Source: Pseudoalteromonas spongiae UST010723-006 | GTDB taxonomy: Bacteria > Pseudomonadota > Gammaproteobacteria > Enterobacterales > Alteromonadaceae | Assembly: GCF_000238255.3 (NCBI RefSeq) | Contig: NZ_CP011039.1 | Coordinates: 2,777,001 to 2,841,000, forward strand | DNA length: 64,000 nt | Direction of reading: 5' to 3' | In this document: positions 38,283-47,644 of the stretch, one piece after another | Numbering within the stretch: position 1 is the stretch's first letter | Layout: every line of letters begins with the position of its first letter | The notes under the pieces: generated by a model | Seen by the model: the letters and a program-made list of their open reading frames with translations, nothing else | Told to the model about the DNA's origin: nothing | The model's database searches: none | Translations under genes and position numbers: made by a program

Positions 38283-38299
38283 CGCACTAAAATGGTGCA
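38283..38299 (+). promoter_or_regulatory. NtrC-binding site directly before the ntrB start codon
   Basis: CGCACTAAAATGGTGCA is one base from the site TGCACTAAAATGGTGCA known from enteric nitrogen promoters. It ends on the base before the ntrB ATG. In E. coli a site at the glnL (ntrB) promoter mediates autorepression, so the same is expected here. Confidence 0.82.
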
Positions 38300-39379
38300 A
38301 TGATGCTTAAAGACTTATCCAGCTACATTAAACTACTAGAAAATCTCACAAGCTGTGTATTGTTAGTCGATGGTGACTTTAAACTTCACTACGCAAATAC
38401 CAGCGCAAGCGAATTATTTGGCATCAGTACCAAACGCATTGTTACAACCAATTTTAAACAACTATTTCACTACCACTCGATTGATTTACATAAAATCTTA
38501 GAAAATACCTTTCTCAGTGGTAACGACTGCGTTCAACATCGCGCCAATGTGGTATTTAACGATGGTCGGCACGCAACCATTAGCCTTTCAGCGCGTCGCG
38601 TCGAATTAGATAACCAGCTTTTAATGCTGCTTGAATGCCGTTCACTTAACCAAGAGCTCAAGCATGATCAGGCTTCACATCAAATGCACCAACAAAGTGC
38701 AGCGCGTAATTTAATCCGTGGCCTCGCCCATGAAATCAAAAACCCGCTAGGCGGAATTCGCGGTGCAGCGCAATTACTACAATATGAGAGTGATCAGCAA
38801 GAACGCGAACAATGCGCCAATTTAATTATAGAACAAGCCGATCGTCTCACTGAGCTTGTTGACCGACTACTTGGGCCAAACCAGCTTCCAAACAAAGAGT
38901 GGATCAATATACATCAAACATTAGAGTCAGTAATTAAGCTCAGTTTGCTCGATAACCAACACAAAATTAAGCTAATAAAAGATTACGATCCGAGTATTCC
39001 CGATGTATTTATCGATAACGGTAAAATTCAGCAAGTGTTGCTCAACATTGTTAAAAATGCGCAACATGCACTCAATAAACTGGCTGAGCTTGGCACAATA
39101 ACGTTAAAAACTCGAGTTAAGCACCATGTACGCTTACATAACAAAGCATTTAAAAATGCACTCATCATTCAAGTTATCGACAACGGCCCAGGTATTGATG
39201 AAGCGCTAAAAGAAACCCTATTTTTTCCTATGGTCACCAACAAAGACGGCGGCTCAGGTTTAGGGCTAGCCATTGCACAAACGCTTATTGACCAACATCA
39301 AGGCTATATTGAATGTGATAGTTGGCCAGGTCACACCGAATTTAATATTTATCTACCCCTGTCTATGGAGAAGCCATAA
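38300..39379 (+). CDS. glnL: Nitrogen regulation sensor histidine kinase NtrB
   Basis: Cytoplasmic kinase that phosphorylates NtrC when nitrogen is short and is controlled by PII. The length is 359 residues. An N-terminal PAS domain (about 10-125) is followed by the phospho-acceptor histidine in GLAHEIKNPLGGIRGAAQLL (about residue 138), the N box NIVKNAQHAL (about 249) and the G boxes VIDNGPGID and GGSGLGLAIAQ. It starts at ATG 38300 (or the next ATG). Its stop overlaps the ntrC ATG. Confidence 0.95.
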   Translation: MMLKDLSSYIKLLENLTSCVLLVDGDFKLHYANTSASELFGISTKRIVTTNFKQLFHYHSIDLHKILENTFLSGNDCVQHRANVVFNDGRHATISLSARRVELDNQLLMLLECRSLNQELKHDQASHQMHQQSAARNLIRGLAHEIKNPLGGIRGAAQLLQYESDQQEREQCANLIIEQADRLTELVDRLLGPNQLPNKEWINIHQTLESVIKLSLLDNQHKIKLIKDYDPSIPDVFIDNGKIQQVLLNIVKNAQHALNKLAELGTITLKTRVKHHVRLHNKAFKNALIIQVIDNGPGIDEALKETLFFPMVTNKDGGSGLGLAIAQTLIDQHQGYIECDSWPGHTEFNIYLPLSMEKP

Positions 39380-40773
39380 TGAAAACCGTTTGGTTAGTTG
39401 ACGATGACGCTTCGATTCGCTTTGTACTAGAAAAAGCACTTAAGCGTGCAGGTTTTAATACCGAATCATTCGCCAGTGCAGAAGCTGCCGCCTCTGCGCT
39501 TGAATACGATCAACCAACCGTACTGATTTCAGATGTGCGCATGCCAGGTCAAGATGGCATGTCATTGCTTGAAAATATTGTAGAGCAAAATCCAGGCTTG
39601 CCAGTGATTATTATGACCGCCCACTCCGATCTCGATTCAGCGGTACAGGCTTTCCAAAAAGGGGCATTTGAATATTTAGCAAAGCCATTTGATTTAAATG
39701 AAGCTGTTTCACTTGTTGAAAGCGCATGTCGCGCCAACACACGCGTTAAAGTAAAGCCGAAAAAAGTCGAGAAAAAAGCACCTGACATTATTGGCGAAGC
39801 GCCCGCCATGCAGGAAGTATTCAGAGCCATAGGTAAACTCAGCGCTTCAAGTATGAGCGTACTTATCAACGGTGAATCCGGTACGGGTAAAGAGCTGGTT
39901 GCAGGCGCGCTGCATAATCACAGTCCGCGCCGCGAAAAAACCTTTATTGCGCTCAATATGGCAGCTATTCCAAAAGATTTAGTTGAATCAGAACTGTTTG
40001 GCCATGAAAAAGGGGCATTTACCGGTGCCGATAGCGTGCGTAAAGGCCGCTTTGAACAAGCTAATGGCGGTACACTGTTTTTAGATGAAATAGGTGATAT
40101 GCCGCTGGATGTGCAAACTCGGTTACTACGCGTACTGGCCGACGGTGAATTTTATCGTGTCGGTGGCCATCAAAGCATTAAAGTAGATGTACGCATCATT
40201 GCCGCAACCCACCAGAACCTTGAAAAATTGGCTCGCGAAGGAAAATTTAGAGAAGATTTATTTCACCGCTTAAATGTAGTCCGCTTAAAACTGCCACCAC
40301 TGCGCGAACGCAGTGTCGATATTGAAAAGTTAGCCAATTACTTTTTGAGTCGCAGTGCGAAAGAACTTAAAGTCGACAGCAAAATCCTGTCTAAAGAAGC
40401 TGCCAATAAAATGATGGAATTTACATGGCCGGGGAATGTGCGCCAGCTCGAAAATACCTGCCGTTGGCTCACGGTGATGACCCCTGGTCAGCTTATTAGC
40501 GTTGAAGATTTACCAAGCGAAATTACCGAAAAAGCAAGCCATAGTGGCGATAGTCATGATTCAAACTGGCAACAGCAATTTCAACTGTGGTTTGAAAACG
40601 AGCTAAAACAAGGTAAACACAATATCTGGCCCGATATACAAAACAAAATTGAAAGCCAAATTATTAAAAGTGCGCTTAAACACAGCAACGGCCACAAACA
40701 AGATGCCGCGCACTTAATCGGTTGGGGGCGTAATACTCTAACCCGCAAACTTAAAGAGCTCAATATCGATTGA
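39379..40773 (+). CDS. glnG: Nitrogen regulation response regulator NtrC
   Basis: Sigma54 activator of 464 residues. The receiver domain has its aspartate in LISDVRMPGQDG (about residue 54). The AAA+ domain has Walker A GESGTGKE (about 168), the sigma54-contact loop GAFTGAD and Walker B GGTLFLDEIGDM. The C-terminal Fis-type helix-turn-helix contains DAAHLIGWGRNTLTRKLKEL. It is co-transcribed with ntrB and should act at the sites upstream of glnA. Confidence 0.97.
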   Translation: MKTVWLVDDDASIRFVLEKALKRAGFNTESFASAEAAASALEYDQPTVLISDVRMPGQDGMSLLENIVEQNPGLPVIIMTAHSDLDSAVQAFQKGAFEYLAKPFDLNEAVSLVESACRANTRVKVKPKKVEKKAPDIIGEAPAMQEVFRAIGKLSASSMSVLINGESGTGKELVAGALHNHSPRREKTFIALNMAAIPKDLVESELFGHEKGAFTGADSVRKGRFEQANGGTLFLDEIGDMPLDVQTRLLRVLADGEFYRVGGHQSIKVDVRIIAATHQNLEKLAREGKFREDLFHRLNVVRLKLPPLRERSVDIEKLANYFLSRSAKELKVDSKILSKEAANKMMEFTWPGNVRQLENTCRWLTVMTPGQLISVEDLPSEITEKASHSGDSHDSNWQQQFQLWFENELKQGKHNIWPDIQNKIESQIIKSALKHSNGHKQDAAHLIGWGRNTLTRKLKELNID

Positions 40774-40915
40774 CTACTTTAGGTTTAGCTAAAAAATAGT
40801 AAAGGCACTTTAATCTGAAGTAACCACCTGTTTTTAATCATTTTGCGCTGGCAAGACGCGCCATTTAGTGCAATATTTAAAGTTCTAATAAAACAGCACC
40901 GCCTCAGGAAGTTGA

Positions 40916-43900
40916 ATGCTTAGCACGGAGTCTTTACTTACTAACTTTTCCAAGCGTTATAAAACAGCGCTTTTTGCAATTGCGGTGCTCATTTCATGTG
41001 CGTTTTTAATTATTACCCTGCAACAACAGCAACAAGAAAGCTATGCCAGTATTGTTAATAGTGCCGGCGAGCAACGAATGTTATCGCAGCGTATTGCCTT
41101 ATTTGCTCAACGTGAGCCAACGCAATACCATCAACAGCAGCTTACGAAGGCCGCAGAAAAGCTACTAAGTAATCAAACACAGCTACTCAAACAACTTGTG
41201 CTGTTTGACGAAAGTACTCAGCAAAAAATTAAACAAATTTACTTTGCTGATAACCAGCTGCAAGCAACCCTTGAAACCTACGCAAACGCTGCATTATCTC
41301 TTTCACAAGGGAAAACGCTTTCGACCTCACAAAGTAGTTTATTTACAACAGATAAAACCGACCAAATACTCACTCAATTAGACCGAGTTGTTAGTGTATT
41401 TGAAAATGCTGTAATACTTGACAAACAAACGCAGAATGAGCTGATTTATATTACTTGGATTGGCTCACTGTTATGCCTGCTTGGGCTTGCATTTGCGCTA
41501 CTAAAACCAACGCAATCTTGGCTTGCAGATACCTACTCTAAACTGCTAACGCAACGTAATCGGGCATCTGATTTTGAATTCGCAATCAATAAACATTCCG
41601 CAGTTTTGCGAGTTGATAACCAAACAAACATTTTGTACTGCAATAAAATGTTCACGCATTTTTATGGTTATGAGCAAAATGAGATTATTGGCCATTCAAC
41701 GCGTACGCTCAGAAGTTATTACCATGACGACACCCTTTATCAAGAAATAACCGATGCCATCACAAAACATACGGTATGGCATGGCGAGCTATGCAATAAA
41801 GCTAAAGATGGGCGCTTTTATTGGTTTAGCACCACCATAGTGCCGCTGCGCAGTAATGATGAGCAAAAAGACACGTCAATCATTATTCAAAACGATATTA
41901 CTGAGCAAAAGCATGCCGAGTTAGCGTTTAAACGTCTACATGAGATAACCAGTGATATAAATGCAAGCATCGATGATAAAATGAACGCCATGCTAACACT
42001 CGGCTGTGATATTTTTCAGCTACCGCTTGGCATAGTAAGTGAAATTTCAAACAACTATAAAGTGCTATACGCCAAAAGCCCAAATAATGAAATTTCACCA
42101 AATGATCAATTTGATTTTGAGAATACATACTGCTTTCACACCTTTAATGCTGACCAAGCAATTGCGTTTCATCATGTGGCAGAAAGTGAAATTGCAACGC
42201 ATCCTTGTTATTTAAACTTTGGCCTAGAAAGTTATATTGGCTGCCCTATTTTTGTCGATGGCAAGCGCTTTGGCACACTAAACTTTTCAAGCCCTGATGC
42301 ATCATCGCACCCGTTTACTAATAGCGATCTCGAGTTGATCCGGTTATTTGCCCACTGGATTGGCTTTGAGTTAACGCGCGCAGCGCAACAAAACAAATTG
42401 CTTTCACAGCGTCAGTTAATGGAAGAAATGAGTGAGCAAGCACTAATTGGCGCGTGGGAATATAATGTAACGAACAATTCGTTATATTGGTCACATATGA
42501 CCAAAAAAATCCACGATGTCAGTGACAACTTTGAACCACAAGTTGAAACAGCAATTGACTACTACAAGCCTGGCGAAAACCGTGACCGCATCGCACAATT
42601 AATGGCAAACGCAATTGAGCATGGCACACCTTTCCAAGAAGAGCTTCAAATAATCACAGCTAAAGGCAACGAGAAGTGGGTTGCGGCACGCGCTCAACCA
42701 GAAATGCTAAATGGCCAATGCCTACGTGTATTTGGTTCATTCCAAGATATTACCGACCGAGTTTTAGCGCGAGATAATTTAACCGATACTAACCAACGCT
42801 TACAGTTTGTGCTGCAATCTACCAGTGTGGGTATTTGGGATTGGGACGTTGATAGCGGAAAAACCACCTTTAATGATCGCTGGGCGACCATGATTGGCTA
42901 TACGCTTGATGAATTAGCACCCACCTCAGTTGATACTTGGATGAGCTTGCTACACCCCGATGATTTAGCTAAAGCAGAAAAGCAATTACAGCGTCATTGG
43001 CAGGGAGAAGACGAACACTATAGCTGTGAAACCCGTATGAAACATAAAAACGGCGAATGGGTTTGGGTACTCGACACCGGAAAAATAGTTGAATGGCATG
43101 CCGATGGTTCGCCAAAGCGGATGATCGGCACACACCTCGATATTCATCAGTCGAAACAAGCTGAACTCGAAATTCAAGATAAAAACGAGCGCATGGCACT
43201 TGCCGCTGATTCCGCAGGCATTGGTATTTGGGACTACAACGTACAAACCCAAGCATTAACTTGGGATACGTGGATGTTTAAGTTGTACGGCATAGATGAT
43301 GATCAATTTATCGGTGCATATGAAGCGTGGGAAAACGGGTTACATCCCGATGACAAAGCCGACGCTGTTGCCGCACTCACACACGCATTAGAAACCAATT
43401 CTAAATTTGATACTGAATTTAGAATTATCACACCAGCAGGTGAAACACGCTATATAAAAGCGTCTGCAATTAATAAGCTCGATGGCAACGGGCAAGTTTC
43501 CAATATGATCGGTGTAAACTACGATATAACCGAGCGTGTTAAAAATGAGTTAGCACTCACTAAAGCCAAAGTTAACGCCGAAGCTGCCATGGTAGCCAAA
43601 GATGAATTTTTAGCTAGTATGAGCCATGAAATTCGTACGCCAATGAATGGCGTTATTGGTATGCTTGAGTTAATGCAAGATAGTCCACTCAATGATGAGC
43701 AAACACACCGCTTAACCATCGCCAAAAATAGTGCAAATTCTCTTTTAAATCTGATTAACGATATTCTCGATTTTTCAAAAATAGAAGCTGATAAACTGGA
43801 GCTGGAGCAAATTCAATTTGATTTACACCTGTTACTTTCTGAGCTTGTTGAGTTATTTGCTACTCGCGCAGAGCAAAAACAGCTTGAGCTTATTTTAGAT

Positions 43901-45184
43901 ACGGTTAATTTAAATGAGCATTTCGTAATAGGCGATCCCGGACGAATTCGCCAAATTCTAAGTAACTTAATCGGCAATGCCATTAAATTTACGCACCAAG
44001 GCGAAATCATTGTGAGTGCAGCTCTATGCGATGACAGTGAGCACTATTGGCGTCTCACCTTAGCGGTAAAAGATACTGGCATTGGTATTTCTAAAGAAAA
44101 ACATCAACATGTATTTGAGCTATTCAGCCAAGAAGATTCTTCAACCACACGTAATTATGGCGGCACCGGGCTTGGTTTAGCTATCGTAAAGCGGTTATGT
44201 AATCACATGGATGGCGATATTAGCTTGACCAGTGCAACAAACGAAGGCAGCGAATTTGTTTGTAATTTACGCATTAAAAAGGCAAATCAAAGCTCGCTTT
44301 CTCAACCTAATGTAGCAATAAGTGGATTAAATATTTTAGTTGTCGATGATAATGAAACTAACTGTGAAATATTAGCAAAGCAGCTTAAAAACTGGGGCGC
44401 CAAGGTTACTACGTTTTCAAACGGGCAAGAAGCCTTAGCGCGATGTAATGCACTCAAAGCGAGCGAAACGTTATTTGATGTAGCGATACTTGATATGCAA
44501 ATGCCAAAAATGAGCGGTGAAATGCTGGCTAAAGAGCTAAAAGCAGACAACCAACTAGCAGCTATTAAGTTGATTATGATGACCTCAATGCAGCACAAAG
44601 GCGATGCTAAGCGTTTTGCAGAGATTGGTTTTGATGGCTATTTTCCAAAACCTGCGACCAGTGCGGATCTGCGCGCGGCTTTACAGATTATTGTCGATAA
44701 CGGCGAACCGTTAAAACACGCTGAACCACTGTTAACACGCCACTATATTAATGAACTAAATAACACCAAGGTTAAGCCTACCAGCAAGGAATTACCACAA
44801 CTTAATGCGTTGTTAGTTGAGGATAATAAAGTAAACCAAATGGTTGCAAAAGGTATTTTGTCTAAGCTCAAGCTAACGTGTGATATCGCTGAAAACGGCC
44901 TTGATGCAGTGAATAAGCTAAAAGCACAATCAACACCGTACGACGTAATTTTTATGGATATTCAAATGCCTGAAATGGATGGTTACCAAGCAACAAATGC
45001 CATACGACAAAACCAATGTGGTGAACAACACCAGCACACAACCATTATTGCGATGACTGCCAATGCGATGGAAGGTGATAAAGAAAAGTGCTTAGCAGCA
45101 GGCATGAATGAGTATATTTCAAAGCCTATTTCAATTGACGATGTTAAAGATACTCTGCACTTACTGTTTTCTTCACCAACATAA
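40916..45184 (+). CDS. Large membrane hybrid sensor histidine kinase
   Basis: Protein of 1422 residues. TM1 (about 17-36) and TM2 (about 182-198) flank a periplasmic domain with the type-IV-pili/NIT-like motif GEQRMLSQRIALFAQ. Then come a PAS (about 220-330), a GAF (about 345-490), three further PAS domains (about 505-880), HisKA with histidine in SMSHEIRTPMNG (about 903), HATPase (NLIGNAIKFTHQG, about 1018), and two receivers (phospho-Asp in AILDMQMPKM about 1193 and IFMDIQMPEMDG about 1344). No HPt domain is seen, so a separate phosphotransfer protein is needed. The input signal is unknown. The ribosome site AGGAAG is good. It follows ntrC but with its own gap. Confidence 0.9.
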   Translation: MLSTESLLTNFSKRYKTALFAIAVLISCAFLIITLQQQQQESYASIVNSAGEQRMLSQRIALFAQREPTQYHQQQLTKAAEKLLSNQTQLLKQLVLFDESTQQKIKQIYFADNQLQATLETYANAALSLSQGKTLSTSQSSLFTTDKTDQILTQLDRVVSVFENAVILDKQTQNELIYITWIGSLLCLLGLAFALLKPTQSWLADTYSKLLTQRNRASDFEFAINKHSAVLRVDNQTNILYCNKMFTHFYGYEQNEIIGHSTRTLRSYYHDDTLYQEITDAITKHTVWHGELCNKAKDGRFYWFSTTIVPLRSNDEQKDTSIIIQNDITEQKHAELAFKRLHEITSDINASIDDKMNAMLTLGCDIFQLPLGIVSEISNNYKVLYAKSPNNEISPNDQFDFENTYCFHTFNADQAIAFHHVAESEIATHPCYLNFGLESYIGCPIFVDGKRFGTLNFSSPDASSHPFTNSDLELIRLFAHWIGFELTRAAQQNKLLSQRQLMEEMSEQALIGAWEYNVTNNSLYWSHMTKKIHDVSDNFEPQVETAIDYYKPGENRDRIAQLMANAIEHGTPFQEELQIITAKGNEKWVAARAQPEMLNGQCLRVFGSFQDITDRVLARDNLTDTNQRLQFVLQSTSVGIWDWDVDSGKTTFNDRWATMIGYTLDELAPTSVDTWMSLLHPDDLAKAEKQLQRHWQGEDEHYSCETRMKHKNGEWVWVLDTGKIVEWHADGSPKRMIGTHLDIHQSKQAELEIQDKNERMALAADSAGIGIWDYNVQTQALTWDTWMFKLYGIDDDQFIGAYEAWENGLHPDDKADAVAALTHALETNSKFDTEFRIITPAGETRYIKASAINKLDGNGQVSNMIGVNYDITERVKNELALTKAKVNAEAAMVAKDEFLASMSHEIRTPMNGVIGMLELMQDSPLNDEQTHRLTIAKNSANSLLNLINDILDFSKIEADKLELEQIQFDLHLLLSELVELFATRAEQKQLELILDTVNLNEHFVIGDPGRIRQILSNLIGNAIKFTHQGEIIVSAALCDDSEHYWRLTLAVKDTGIGISKEKHQHVFELFSQEDSSTTRNYGGTGLGLAIVKRLCNHMDGDISLTSATNEGSEFVCNLRIKKANQSSLSQPNVAISGLNILVVDDNETNCEILAKQLKNWGAKVTTFSNGQEALARCNALKASETLFDVAILDMQMPKMSGEMLAKELKADNQLAAIKLIMMTSMQHKGDAKRFAEIGFDGYFPKPATSADLRAALQIIVDNGEPLKHAEPLLTRHYINELNNTKVKPTSKELPQLNALLVEDNKVNQMVAKGILSKLKLTCDIAENGLDAVNKLKAQSTPYDVIFMDIQMPEMDGYQATNAIRQNQCGEQHQHTTIIAMTANAMEGDKEKCLAAGMNEYISKPISIDDVKDTLHLLFSSPT

Positions 45185-45325
45185 ATTCAATAATGCCATA
45201 AAAAACGGGATTTTTGATTCTATAACCTAAGTTAATACGCAACCTCAGATATGGATAACAAATTATGCAGGCCAACGGGGTGCAACTATTTTTATCCAAA
45301 CCTAAGGTTACCTAAATGAGTTAGC

Positions 45326-47470
45326 CTAGAATCGATACGAAGCGCTTAAGCGAATATCGCGACCCGGCTCTTTAATACCAACCACACTTTCATAGCCCGG
45401 AATATGGCCATAATCCGCAACACTACCATGACTGCGATACGACTCATCTAATAAGTTTTGTACTGCCAAGTCTAAACGTAAATTCTCTAACGGCTCATAG
45501 CTTACATAAGCGTCGACAAGGTTGTAACCAGGCTTATTAACGGTTTCTAGTTCCGTCATCCAGCCTAACTCAATCGAACGGTGAAACACTTCAATATCAT
45601 TTAAACTTGCTACATGCTGGAAGCTTAGGCCCATTTTTATCTGCTCATTCAAGTAATAATTGAAATTCACATTAAGGGAGTCACCAACAGCATTACCAAG
45701 CCCACCATATTCATAAGCAGCTAACTCAATGCCATCAAATGTCCGCGTGCGATAACCACTTTCAGCAGTTGCATCTGGCCACACAAAATCAACATTATTT
45801 AGTTCAACATCGTTATGGTTATAACTTACAATCACATCGAAGTTATCTGCTTGATAACCTGCTACAACCTCTGCGCCTTTCGTCTCTAAATCACCTATGT
45901 TTTCATAAAAAACGCCCTCACGACCTTTAAACTTATCAAATACCACATCGTTAATCGTGCTGTTATATAATGAAACTTCAAATAGCCACGTAGTATCGTT
46001 ATACCCTAATCCTATCTCTATGTTGTCGACTTCTTCAGCTGTTAAATCCGGGTTGGGCGTCAGTTCACCGACGGTAAATGCATCTGCGACTTGGCGTCCA
46101 CGTAACGCTTCAGCATAACCAGCGGTAAGTTTTAGACTTTCAGTAAAGTTATAGGTAAAACCAAGGTTTGCGCTCACACCATCTTGCTTTTCTGTTGAAA
46201 ATGACGATCTCGATGTAATCGGGTTACCGTTCGCGTCGGTCTCAACAACCCACACTCCGTCTACTTTAACCCAGTTTGCGTGTTCGCCTTGATGATCAAG
46301 TTCATAAGCATCATAACGTACACCAAAGCTTAGTAGTAAGTCGTCAGTGAGTTGCCAATGGTCTTGCGCATACAGCCCCGTTACCGTGCCTTCTTCGGCA
46401 TAAATGCCACCGAAATCAGCGTATGATTGTGAATCGACCTTATCTTGCTTGTAATCAACGCCATAAGTAACTGAGTGGTCGCCTAGATCACTTGTATTGC
46501 GAATATCAAAACCTGTGGTTTTAATTGACGCATCCCATGTATAAAGCTCTCGTTTAAATGACGATTCCGTTTGGTACAGCGTTGTTTCAAGGTTTACCAG
46601 CGCATTTAGGTACCAAGTATGATTTGCAACGACCGTTTCACGATCACCCCACGATTTGAACAATGGATCAGTTTCTAATGGTGCCCAGTTAGTTTGCTTG
46701 CCAAACTTCCCTTCTTCTTCTCTTTTTTCGTAACTAACCGTGAGCTCTTGGTTATCTGTTAACTGTGCATTTAACTTAACAAAAGCCAATGTTTGATCGG
46801 CAGCGGTACCTGGGATTTCTTTTCCATCACCATCATCCATATTGTTGCGACTAACGTTCACATAAGACGCTAATACATTTACCGACTCTGTCACCTCACC
46901 ATATAGCGATATGCTCTCTTTATGGCCATCATTTGTAAAGTAACTCGCCTTCACAAGTGAACCAAATTTTTCGTCGTCGGCTAGCATATCTTTTGCCGAT
47001 TTAGTTTTAAAACGAATAGCTCCGCCAACCGCGCCGCTACCAGCGGTAGCTTCACCCGCACCAGCCTGCACTTCAACACTGCGTAATAATTCGGGCTCGA
47101 TTGAAACACGGCCAATATGGTGAAATAGCGTACTGGTCTGTGGCGCACCATCTACGGTAATGTTTACCATAGAGTCTTCCATACCGCGTACAAATATTTT
47201 TTGTGCAATTCCCAGCGAACCACCAACTGTTACTGAAGGCGTATGACGGAAAATATCTTCCAGGTCATTCGCTTGATAATTTTCTATTTCTGCAGGCGTA
47301 ATTTCAGAGTTTGTTGTGGCACCAACAACAATAATTTTTTCGATTTTTTCGTCTAATTTTTGGGAAGTTGGATTAGCATTAACTTGCAGTGAGCAGCCGA
47401 GTCCAATCAATAAAGTCGTAAAGGTATTTAGGGTAAAGCACTGCTTCTTAGTGCGGTTATTTATGTACAT
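45326..47470 (-). CDS. TonB-dependent siderophore receptor, FetA/PfeA-like
   Basis: Outer-membrane iron receptor of 714 residues. A signal peptide (about 1-32) precedes a plug domain with DLEDIFRHTPSVTVGGS, QKIFVRGMEDSMVNITVDGA and SGAVGGAIRFKTK. These closely echo Neisseria FetA (FrpB) as I recall it. A 22-strand barrel follows, ending in aromatic Phe (LSASYRF). The ligand is likely a ferric catecholate, by similarity only. A Fur-like box lies upstream, and a two-component pair is encoded just beyond it on the same strand. Confidence 0.88.
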   Translation of the reverse strand: MYINNRTKKQCFTLNTFTTLLIGLGCSLQVNANPTSQKLDEKIEKIIVVGATTNSEITPAEIENYQANDLEDIFRHTPSVTVGGSLGIAQKIFVRGMEDSMVNITVDGAPQTSTLFHHIGRVSIEPELLRSVEVQAGAGEATAGSGAVGGAIRFKTKSAKDMLADDEKFGSLVKASYFTNDGHKESISLYGEVTESVNVLASYVNVSRNNMDDGDGKEIPGTAADQTLAFVKLNAQLTDNQELTVSYEKREEEGKFGKQTNWAPLETDPLFKSWGDRETVVANHTWYLNALVNLETTLYQTESSFKRELYTWDASIKTTGFDIRNTSDLGDHSVTYGVDYKQDKVDSQSYADFGGIYAEEGTVTGLYAQDHWQLTDDLLLSFGVRYDAYELDHQGEHANWVKVDGVWVVETDANGNPITSRSSFSTEKQDGVSANLGFTYNFTESLKLTAGYAEALRGRQVADAFTVGELTPNPDLTAEEVDNIEIGLGYNDTTWLFEVSLYNSTINDVVFDKFKGREGVFYENIGDLETKGAEVVAGYQADNFDVIVSYNHNDVELNNVDFVWPDATAESGYRTRTFDGIELAAYEYGGLGNAVGDSLNVNFNYYLNEQIKMGLSFQHVASLNDIEVFHRSIELGWMTELETVNKPGYNLVDAYVSYEPLENLRLDLAVQNLLDESYRSHGSVADYGHIPGYESVVGIKEPGRDIRLSASYRF

Positions 47471-47496
47471 GGAAATTCTCTATATCATCGAGTAAA

Positions 47497-47515
47497 GATA
47501 ATAGGAATTATTACC
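47497..47515 (-). promoter_or_regulatory. Fur box candidate upstream of the TonB receptor
   Basis: GATAATAGGAATTATTACC agrees with the 19-base Fur consensus GATAATGATAATCATTATC at 14 positions. It overlaps a TATTAT -10-like sequence on the minus strand, 27 bases before the receptor ATG, so iron repression is expected. Confidence 0.7.
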
Positions 47516-47644
47516 ATTTAGACTGTATTAGGATAGCAATTTTACAATTGTTACATTTGCAATTAAGTAGCTATTTGCTGGATAAAAGCACACAGCACTG
47601 CAGAGTTACGCGTTAAATCAAAATAGCGGATAAGCGATTGCTCG

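Noticed and set aside
40855..40878. NtrC-like GCGCCATTTAGTGCA before the hybrid kinase gene
   Set aside because: The half-sites are two bases closer than in the NtrC consensus and one arm is poor, so I do not count it as a site.
42969..43256. Two minus-strand frames of 88-95 codons inside the hybrid kinase gene
   Set aside because: Both are antisense to a long gene with clear domains, and their Cys/Phe-rich composition is typical of shadow frames.
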